This document shows, in pieces, positions 56,397 through 64,000 of a stretch of DNA of 64,000 nt; the first letter of the stretch is position 1, and every line of letters begins with the position of its first letter. The notes beneath the pieces are model-generated. The model made no database searches. It saw only the letters and a program-made list of their open reading frames with translations, and was not told where the DNA came from. Source of the DNA: Globodera rostochiensis. Lineage: Eukaryota > Nematoda > Chromadorea > Rhabditida > Heteroderidae. The position numbers and the translations under genes were made by a program. The stretch spans positions 3,172,142 through 3,236,141 of the forward strand of contig JAEVLN010000005.1 in NCBI GenBank assembly GCA_018350325.1, given 5' to 3'.

Positions 56397-57433
56397 TAGG
56401 GTTGGCCGGACCTACTTCCCGGGTCAGAAAAACCGGGACCGGGACCAAGACTTTCAACCGGGACTCGGGACCGGGACTCGGGACCAAAACCGGGACTCGG
56501 GACCAACCGGGACTGGGACTCGGGACCAACCGGGACCGGGACTCGGGACCAAAACCGGGACCGGGACTCGGGACCAACCGGGACTGGGACTCGGGACCAA
56601 CCGGGACCGGGACTCGGGACCAACCGGGACCGGGACATGGGACCGGGACTCGGGACCAAGGGACCAACCGGGACTTTTCAAGGGAGAAATTTTTTTTGTA
56701 ATGTTCAATGGTAAAACAAAAAATTTATTCAAAAATATCTTCCACATTGACTTTAACTTCAATTTTATCATCATCATTCTTTTTTTGAGATTCTGCTTTA
56801 CTTTTAGGGAGGGTGGGGTCGGCGGTGCCGATAGGCGCCGTCGAGAAAATTTTTTTTGAAATTTTGACTCAATTTGTTAAAGAAATGATCCCAAAACAAC
56901 AATGAATTAGTCGACTTTATGCTTTCAGTGGGGGCCGTCGGTGCCGATAGGCGCCGCCGGGAGAAATTTGGTGGTTTTGATAAGAAATTTCATCAAAATT
57001 TTAGCAAAGTTAAACATTTTGCTTCAGAATTTCAGGGAAAAACTGGTTTACGTAAGAGTGGAGGATGTCCCAGAAATTTTTTTGAACATTTTAATGATAT
57101 TTGTTAAGAAAATTGAAGCGAAAATTCAGGAAGATGTGATGAATTTATTTCAAAAATTCTTATTTTAGCTCGCAATTTAATTTAAAAATTATTAAATATT
57201 TTTATTATTAGGGGAAGAAATGATTGTGAGTAGAAGAAAAAGGATAAATAAATGTTTGTACTCAAGCGGACTCGAACCCGATACAAACATTTAGCTTGCC
57301 GGAAGACAAACCACTAAGACACCGAGTTATTTGAGGGAGAAACCGGGATTTTCAGTTTTCAAAAAGTCCCGTCCCGACCGGGTCCGGGACCTGAAAAAAC
57401 CGTGAAATCCCGTTTTGGTCCCGTCCAACCCTA
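56397..57433. mobile_element. hAT-like element with CGGGAC repeats, hairpins and tRNA-like cargo
   Basis: TAGGGTTGGCCGGAC at the left and GTCCCGTCCAACCCTA at the right. Flanks CACAAAAG / CTCAAAAT agree at 6 of 8 only, so an aged insertion. Subterminal CGGGACCGGGACTCGGGACC repeats fill 56440-56670. Inside: two GC hairpins (56816-56850, 56935-56965) and a tRNA-like sequence on the minus strand at 57258-57327. The 56685-56880 segment is shared, inverted, with 61600-61760 in the 60601 element. Confidence 0.75.
57258..57327 (-). repeat. tRNA-like sequence with A and B boxes
   Basis: On the minus strand: GTGTCTTAGTGGTTTGTC (A-box region), then about 25 bases later CGGGTTCGAGTCCGCTTG (B-box). It is close to tRNA size, but outer ends do not give a clean acceptor stem. 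Inside the 56397-57433 element, next to GC hairpins. Confidence 0.55.
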
Positions 57434-57441
57434 CTCAAAAT

Positions 57442-57703
57442 TAGAGACCGGAAACTTGGACCCAAAACCCAAAACCCAAAAATTTTTTGGGCATTTTTTG
57501 GGTTTTGGTTTTTTTTGGGTTTCGCTCCCATCTGACCCAAAACCCAAAACCCAAAAATTTTTTGGTCATTTTTTGGGTTTTGGTTTTTTTTGGGTTTTGC
57601 TCCAATCGGACCCAAAACCCAAAACCCAAAAATTTTTTGGTCCAATTTTTTGTACAAAAAACCCAAAAAATTTTTGGGTTTTGGGTTTTGGGTCCGGACT
57701 CTA
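57442..57703. mobile_element. 262-bp element with GGGTTTT arrays, perfect 8-bp duplication
   Basis: TAGAGACCGGAAACTTGGAC at the left, GGGTCCGGACTCTA at the right, flanked by CTCAAAAT at 57434-57441 and 57704-57711. The interior is three blocks of CCCAAAACCCAAAA and TTTTTTGGGTTTTGG in both orientations, able to fold on itself. A degenerate relative lies in the importin-alpha fragment (20786-20936). Confidence 0.85.
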
Positions 57704-57951
57704 CTCAAAATAATCAGTGGGGACTCAGTTGTCCGCTTTATAAGACGCGTTGCCGGCGGGAAATTTCAGGCTGGGGGCTAGAGCTGGTTTCATACTTCTT
57801 AATCTGCAGGAGTTTCGGTTTCAATTTTTTTTTGATTTGTTTTTTTAAATTTATGGTTATGTAGAAAGTACCAACCGCCACAATCGGCAAAATTGTCTTC
57901 AACAACAACAACAACAAAACAACAACAGTAAATCGATCGTTTTTCCAATTT

Positions 57952-59723
57952 CTAAATGCCATCGGCAATATCGAATTTGAAGTTTGATCCAAAGTTGGCT
58001 TCAATTTTGTCGCCAGGGTTAAACAACATAACGCGGGGAAACAATTCGGCGGCAGAATCGACAAATAAATTGGCGGTGTCTGCAAAAACAATGTAAATAA
58101 ATAACGCAAATTCATACAAGTTTAGCATATTCTTAAAAACGAAATTACCCTTAATTTTAATTTTTCTCACCCAAACGTTCGCCGTTTTTTGTGTAAATAA
58201 TTTGGCGGGTTGCCAAATTGACGCCGCAGCCGACGACATCGCCGACGCCAAACCGAGGCTTTCCATCGATGAAAGGGCGTCCATTGAAGGCGCGGGAACA
58301 TCCCTCAACTTCGTGACCCCAAAATGTGCCATCGCTTCTGTATCCGTAAGTGCCTCGGAAATCGACAATAGGAATTTGTTTCGACCCAAGTCCGATGGAA
58401 AAATAGCTAAATAATACAAAATAATATTCAAAAGCAGAGCAATTAAAGTTAATTACCCTTTTTTCTCTAAGACTTTCACTTCAAAGTAAACAATGCCGTC
58501 TTTTGGAATTGCCCGTTCAGCAAACACAGCGCGCCACTCTGAAAAATAAGCCGCCGCTTCAAAAAGAACTTTTTAAGAATAATATAATTCTTTCTTAAAA
58601 TAAAAATCCCCCAAATTAATTCACTCCAATTAGCCTCTCCAGTATGTTGGACAATCAATCGATCGGGCTCAGAGAGCGTCAGGTCTTTGTCGCATGCAGC
58701 GGAATCCCATCGAGTTTGTTGCGGGATTAGTCCTTAGAAAATATGATTTGTATCTTTCCAAATTCTGAATTTTACTGTTGAAATTACCTTTTCCATTTAT
58801 ATTTAACACGGCAACTGTCTTCTGCAAGTCGGCAATGTTCTGTTGCAGTAGTTTCTGACACTCCTCCATCTTTGCAATCAGTTCCCCCTTCAGCTGATTC
58901 ATTCCCTTTATTTATTTCATTAAAATTTTTTAAATAAATATTTTGAAATAAACTGATAATGCATAAAAATCGAGTTGGCATTGGTTCGGCACTGAAATCT
59001 CATTTGGGATTGAAATTGGTCATGGCTTTTAAAAGTTTATAAACTGAACACGGGCATTGACATTAGCCGCCCGACCCCTTTAAAGTTTAAACCTCAATCG
59101 TTGCACTCAGAGCTCTTTGATCAGCTTTTTTGTCGACTTCTTGTTGCTTCAACAAAAGCTGTTCATTGGAAGCTGTAACAGTTAAATAGGTAAATCATTT
59201 TATTTTGGGAACAAAAGATGGCTAATGCACACAATCAAAGGTAGAAATGGATTTTTCCAAATTCAAACAATTTACCCTTCAGGTTTTCTGTCAAGTCGTC
59301 GATGGTCAGTTGCTGTTTGTGCTGATACTCCTTCAACTCGTCGATGGTCAGTTGCTGTTTGTGCTGATACTTCTCCATCTTTGTCTGCAGAGCCATGTGA
59401 GCATTTAGCAGTTTCTGATGTGCCAAATCCGCGCGGAGTGCCTTCTGAACAAATGGCAAGAAAAATAAATGAAAAGATTTTGTTAGAAATTTATTCACAT
59501 TTTCGAGTTCGATGCCGTAATTCATCGTTTGTTGGCGTTCCAATTGAGCATTTCTGGCACACAAAAGACGCACTTCTTCAGATTGGTCCAAATTAGTGAA
59601 AGTTTGCCCCAAATTTTCTGCTAACATTGGCAATTAAAAGGATTTTAATTAAATAAATCGGGTTTCCCTACCCTGATTAGCTGTTACGTGCCCTCCATGG
59701 GTTGAGTTGGTCGGAATGAACAT
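57952..59723 (-). CDS. Coiled-coil + SPRY domain protein (363 aa)
   Basis: Nine exons in phase: 59672-59723, 59499-59617, 59276-59444, 59093-59172, 58788-58905, 58625-58732, 58457-58538, 58171-58406 and 57952-58079. Start [17 protein letters not shown], as in 45388. Exon 3 contains a duplicated [13 protein letters not shown] unit; exon 5 has a single [13 protein letters not shown] unit, then [20 protein letters not shown] from [17 protein letters not shown] through [23 protein letters not shown] core and [11 protein letters not shown] to [19 protein letters not shown]. No signal peptide. Same architecture as 45388 but with a much shorter coil. Confidence 0.85.
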
Positions 59724-59764
59724 TTTTATTTAATACAAAATTCTAAAATTTATTTATTTTAAGT

Positions 59765-59990
59765 TGGGAGCCCTCCCCGAGTTAACCGTTTTAAATGACT
59801 AGGTACATATTTATAGACTGACTGAAAGTTGGGATATCTTATAAATTGAATGGATTTTTGCGGTGGGCAAATTGTTGACCTGAAAAAAGGGGGGGGGGTA
59901 TTTACTTGTGGGAATTATTTTTATCATATAAATTTGAATTGTTTATTTGCTCCCAGCAAAATGTTGACCCCGCGAATTGGGAGAAAGAAA
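59765..59990. repeat. SPRY cluster flank unit, uninterrupted copy
   Basis: GAGCCCTCCCCGAGTTAACC to GCAAAATGTTGACCCCGCG. It holds the intact GGTACATATTTATAGACTG site where the 47633-48856 element inserted in another copy. Repeated inverted at 63740-64000. Confidence 0.75.
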
Positions 59991-60109
59991 ATTCAAAATG
60001 ATTGGTCGGAGCATTTAAAATTATCTTTTTTTTTACCTTTTCAACATTTCTTCATTAAAATCAAATATTTAAGTATCACTTTGTTAAGCGATTTGCAACC
60101 AAATTGAAA

Positions 60110-60185
60110 AGAATGTTCCCGGCTTTCACGGTCCCGGTCAATCCCGGCCCCGATTTTCCCCCAAAATCCCGGTCCCGGCCTACTC
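60110..60185. mobile_element. TCCCGGTC-rich element end
   Basis: GTTCCCGGCTTTCACGGTCC to CGGTCCCGGCCTACTCTAAG. It matches the right half of the remnant at 40100-40245, including the CTACTCTAAGTA border. The left end is missing. Just upstream of the gene at 60252. Confidence 0.5.
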
Positions 60186-60251
60186 TAAGTAAAATCATTA
60201 AAAATTTTGAATTTTTTCATTAAAGCGATATAAAATTATTTAATTGTTGTT

Positions 60252-62727
60252 ATGGCGAATTTGCAAATACAACGACGTCGGCGTTTACCGTTGGAATTGC
60301 AGTGTGAGGTGTGCCGTTTTTAAATACGCGATACCCAATCCAAAAAATGGATGAAAAAAAAAATCTTTGTTTTTAAACAAAATTTCCTAATTTAAATGCC
60401 ATTTTTCTTGTAAATATTGTCCGGTTTCAGGTAATTTCGGCGTTGCCCTTTCAGCATGGCCGCCGAATGCTTTTACTGTGCAATTCAATCGCCAAAAATT
60501 GTATTGCGCTTATCCGAAAACAGAAGGAAAAGTTTGAGGTCCAAATTTTAGAAAAAAATATTTTGACCAAAATGCCCCCCCCCCCCCCTATGGTTTTGCA
60601 TAGGGTTGAGCGGGACCGGTACCGGGACCGGGACGGGATTTCCCGGTTTTTCAGGTCCCGGTCCCGGTCGGGACGGGACTTTTTAAAATCTAAAAGTCCC
60701 GGTCCCGGTTTTTTGGTCCCGCCGGGACCGGGACCAACCGGGACTAAATTTACACCCCTAATGATGGCATCATCGACAGACAATTTCAACCATTCTTACT
60801 TATGTCTCACCAAGTAGGTCGATGGCCTAGTGGTTTAACCTTTTGGTGAGTCTTATGTTATGTGTTTGGTTCGAACCCGCTTGAGTTCAACAACTTATTT
60901 ATTGGTTTTCCCCTTTACTCAAATAGGCATCCCCTCATTTATAAGATTTTTTAAATAAATATTCTAATATTTTTTAATTAAAAATGCGCGCAAAAAAAGA
61001 ATAAATACAAAAATTTTTGAAATAAATTCATCACGTCTTCCTGAATTTTTGCTTCATTTCCTTAACAAAGATTGCCAATTTTTGTAGCGCAATTTTTTAT
61101 TCCATCTATTACTTTAAATTTTGAGAATTCAACAATTTATAGTCAGAAATTTTCACTGAAAACTTCCAAAATTTAAGAAGTGTTGGCCAAATTTCGTTAA
61201 TTTTGAAGCAATTTTCTTAACAAACATGTTAAAATCTTCAAAAAAAATTTTCCGGCGGCGCCTATCGGCACCGCCGAAGCCTCCCATTCTTAAAAAGCTT
61301 CAAAAAACGCCTTCATTTTTTAAACTTTTTAATTCAACAATATTTCTAAAATTCTCTGGCGCCAATCCCCCCCCCCCCCCCTCAAATTTTTTTAGAAAAA
61401 TCGCTGATCAAAATTCGCTCAGAAATGCAGCCACAACAAGATTTTTGGAGAAGTTTTCCACCCCAGAGGGGTCGGGGAGAAACCCTACTCCATTCTTACG
61501 TAAACCAGTTTTTTTCTCTGAAATTCCAAAGCAAAATTCATAATTTTGCTAAGATTTTGATGAAATTTCTTTAAAAAATTGAGTAAAAATTTCAAAATTT
61601 TTCTCGGCGGCGCCTATCGGCACCGCCGACTCCCACCCTCCCTAAAAGTAAAGCAGAATCTCAAAAAATGATATAATAAAATTGAAGTTAAAGACAGAGG
61701 AAGATATTTTTGAATAACAAAAAAATTTTTTGTTTTACCATACAAAAAAAATTTTCCCTTGAAAAGTCCCGGTTAGTCCCGGTCCCGGTTGAAAATCTTG
61801 GTCCCGGTCCCGGTTTTTCTGGTCCCGGTAAGTCCCGGTCCCGGTTTTTCCCAAAAGTCCCGGTCCCGCTCAAACCTAGTTTTGCATAAACATTTTGTCG
61901 ACCCCCCCCCCCCCCCCCCCCCCCCGTTACAGAAATGCCAACATTTTCCTTTCCCTTTCAAACAGAATCGATGGGATCCCACAGCATGTCACTACAAACT
62001 CGCGCTTATTGGGCCAGAACAATTGATTGTCCAACATAATGGAGCGAGTAAAAGATGTTTTCTGTTTGATTTGATTGTTTTGAATTAACTTAATTTTCAG
62101 GGGCGGGCTCTGTGTTGGCTGAAAATCCAATGTCGAAAAATCCTTACTTCGAAGTGGAAAGCCTAGAGCAAACATGGACAAAAGGGTAATTTAAAAATAT
62201 TATAAAACAATAATTGCTGAGCTTTAAATATTATTATTATATTAAGCTTTATTTGGATTGGACTTGCAACCAAACAAATGCCATTGAACAACCCGGTTGG
62301 ACTTGACGAAGGCACTTACGGATACGCAAGCGTTGGCTTTCTTTGTGGTCACGAAGTCGAGGAAAGTTTTTACGGCGTCGATGGACGTACCTACAGCCGG
62401 GGAATGCCTTCGTTTGGCTGCAGCGACGTCGTCGGATGCGGCGTCAATTTGAAAAATGGCCAAATTATTTATACAAAAAACGGCGAACGTTTGGGTGAGA
62501 AATAATAAAATGTCGGGGGAAATTCAATTTTAAAAAAAGCGGCGCAACTTTTTATAGGCTTAAAAGGGGGGGGGGCAAATCGACTCGAATAAATATTTAT
62601 TGTTTTTGCAGACACCGCCAATTTATTTGTCGATTCTGCCGCCGAATTGTTTCCGTGCATTTCGTTGTTCGGGCATGGCACCAAAATTGAAGCAAATTTT
62701 GGGCCGAACTTTAAATACAAATTCTGA
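60252..62727 (+). CDS. F-box-like leader + SPRY domain protein, inverted copy (231 aa)
   Basis: Exons 60252-60308, 60431-60538, 61966-62047, 62101-62185, 62247-62494 and 62612-62727, all in phase. The leader is [20 protein letters not shown], then [19 protein letters not shown], three residues longer at the end (KEKFE). SPRY runs from [18 protein letters not shown] through [20 protein letters not shown] and [11 protein letters not shown] to [18 protein letters not shown]. Changes from its relatives: GWGSV became RAGSV, and GVGDVVGCG became GCSDVVGCG. Opposite strand to the rest of the cluster. A 1.28-kb hAT-like element sits in intron 2, so expression depends on splicing it out. Confidence 0.75.
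60601..61878. mobile_element. 1.28-kb hAT-like element with perfect 8-bp duplication, in a SPRY intron
   Basis: TAGGGTTGAGCGGGACCGG and CCGGTCCCGCTCAAACCTA, flanked by GTTTTGCA at 60593-60600 and 61879-61886. The empty site survives in the gene at 52819 (complement of 53670-53690, ATGCAAAACC). Subterminal CGGGACC repeats at both ends; inside, a tRNA-like sequence (60816-60890) and two GC hairpins (61249-61275, 61600-61632). Confidence 0.9.
60816..60890 (+). repeat. tRNA-like sequence with A and B boxes
   Basis: GGTCGATGGCCTAGTGGTTT (A-box region) and, about 35 bases on, TTTGGTTCGAACCCGCTTGA (B-box). Following AT-rich sequence (AAAATTTTTGAAATAAAT, then CTTCCTGAATTTTTGCTTC) is shared with 15905-15960 and, inverted, 57110-57165, so head and tail travel together. 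Confidence 0.6.
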
Positions 62728-62929
62728 AGGGGAAGCGCTCTTTTCTTTGGAAAGATACGGTTGATGTAACAGTTGTACAATGTACATACAATTAGTTTTG
62801 TTTTCGAATTTGTTTGATTTGATGTGTTGTTGTCATTTTGCAAAATTTGTTCGATAAAGAAATTTACTTTTGGTAAAAGTTAAGAATATCAAAAACTTTT
62901 TCTGAGCAGAGATACGGCTCCTCAAAGTA

Positions 62930-63730
62930 GAGATCGGACCGACTCGATCGAGAATCTCGATCAAAAAAGCTTTGATCGATTTTGTTACCCCTATCTATAA
63001 AGACTGGACTTATTTTATTTACCAATTGTAGTTGTGGTACTTGGTGATTGTGTGGGTGGTCATTTCAAATTTTTATAACAACGACAAACCTAAACGACAT
63101 AATTTTTTCTCGTAACGACAAATTCGGAGACAAAACGCCAAATTTGTCGTTTGTCGTTCGTAATTGTGATTGGCCCCAGATCCCTACTGTACAAATGACT
63201 TTTTTACCACTTCCTATGGTTATCTATGACGAGGAAACAATTTCTAAATCCGATTTTTAGAAATATTTTTGATGACAATTTAGAAATATATCAAATTTTC
63301 ATTTCACCAACTTTAAAAAGAATCATTCAAAATGCTTATTTACGAAATATTTCGAGTCCATATTTCCCCATTTTTCCATAATAAATCCATATTTAGGCAC
63401 TTTCTTTAAAATTTCTTAAGAAAAATGCAATAAAAGCCTTAAAAATCAAAAAAATTTTCAAACCAGAAATGCACTCATAAAAAATGACTTTTTCTTTGAC
63501 CAAAAATCCACCCTCTAAAGATCGAAATTTCCCCTAAAATTTTTTTATTTGGTATTTTTTATAAAATGTTCCAAAATATGTGAAACTATTATATTTCCAA
63601 TTAAAAGAGGGAATTTTGCTTAAAATAAAACATTTTTGTTTTATTTGTTATTTGGTTCTTAAAAAGCAACAATCTTTTGCTAGAAAATTAATCAAAAATT
63701 CAGAAAGCTGTGATAAATTTTAAATTAATT
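62930..63730. repeat. Gene-free flank with ATCGAGAATCTCGAT and AT-rich repeats
   Basis: TAGAGATCGGACCGACTCGA at 62927 looks like one end of a TAGAG-type element without a partner. 63340-63620 is ATATTTCCATA-type sequence resembling 23330-23600. No gene seen. Confidence 0.4.
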
Positions 63731-63734
63731 CATA

Positions 63735-64000
63735 ATAATAAATCGAGGGGTGCTCCCAACTTAAAATAAATAGATTTTAAATTTTTAGTACGAGGGTCAG
63801 TTTTCATGTACGGTACTTGCCATTAAGTACGTATGGGAGCCATGGGTTTTCTTTCTCACAATTCGCGGGGTCAACATTTTGCTGGGGGCAATAAAACAAT
63901 TCAAATTTATATTAATAAAAAGAATTAATTCCCAAAAGTGAATGCCCATCTCCCCCCCCCCCCTTTTTCAGGTCAACTTTTTGCCCACCGCAAAAATCCA
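63735..64000. repeat. Inverted copy of the SPRY cluster flank unit
   Basis: GGGGTCAACATTTTGCTGGG through CCTTTTTCAGGTCAACTTTT to the window end is the reverse complement of the 59850-59990 flank. With the gene at 60252 on the opposite strand, this indicates an inverted duplication whose far side lies beyond the window. Confidence 0.75.

Noticed and set aside
56173..56859. Long Pro/Ser/Val and Gly/Thr/Asp frames on both strands
   Set aside because: Produced by CGGGAC subterminal repeats of a transposon; no splice or domain support.
15755..60890. tRNA genes at 15755, 57258 and 60816
   Set aside because: A and B boxes are present, but acceptor stems do not pair and anticodon arms are poor; treated as tRNA-derived repeats.

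Overview
This window looks like nuclear DNA of a plant-parasitic cyst nematode (Globodera/Heterodera type). It is AT-rich, has small introns of about 35-100 bp beside larger repeat-filled ones, and carries a clustered family of SPRY-domain genes of the RanBPM-like / SPRYSEC type that is expanded in those nematodes. The genus is inferred from that family; I ran no database search. Exon coordinates come from hand-tracing reading frames and GT/AG splice phases.

Layout. 1-1130: remnants of a possible C2H2 zinc-finger gene split by repeats. 2944-4743 (-): an apparently intact two-HMG-box mitochondrial TFAM-like gene with a foldback transposon in its fourth intron. 6137-15388: a 9.25-kb satellite whose unit varies in 23-bp steps (118/141/164 bp). 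15500-18400: nested repeats and a 179-bp tandem repeat. 18412-21960 (-): a gene graveyard with a SPRY pseudogene, two FtsH/M41-like C-terminal fragments and a truncated importin-alpha with an in-frame stop. 22000-27290: nested transposons, including a 2.2-kb element with a perfect 8-bp target duplication. 27291-29425 (+): a coiled-coil + SPRY gene (364 aa). 30425-31027 (-): a frameshifted 3' gene fragment. 31422-40832 (-): many exons of divergent, tandem galectin-like domains; the upstream part begins with a signal peptide, and at least five small hAT-like elements sit in or between its exons. 41601-62727: the SPRY cluster, with four F-box-like + SPRY genes (41601-43387 -, 49797-51577 -, 52819-53991 -, 60252-62727 +) and two coiled-coil + SPRY genes (45388-47546 -, 57952-59723 -), arranged in segmental and inverted duplications.

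The six cluster genes and the one at 27291 all have fully phase-consistent splice models and share the same SPRY exon layout, so they are probably functional paralogues. None shows an N-terminal signal peptide. Two N-terminal types alternate within the cluster: a short Arg-rich F-box-like leader, and a coiled coil whose length varies through a 45-bp repeat. The natural reading is a pool of cytosolic or adaptor-like SPRY proteins related to the secreted effectors.

The repeat landscape is dominated by hAT-like non-autonomous elements with 8-bp target duplications, down to one only 45 bp long. Several with different terminal repeats carry the same internal cargo: a GC-rich hairpin plus a tRNA-like sequence with A and B boxes.
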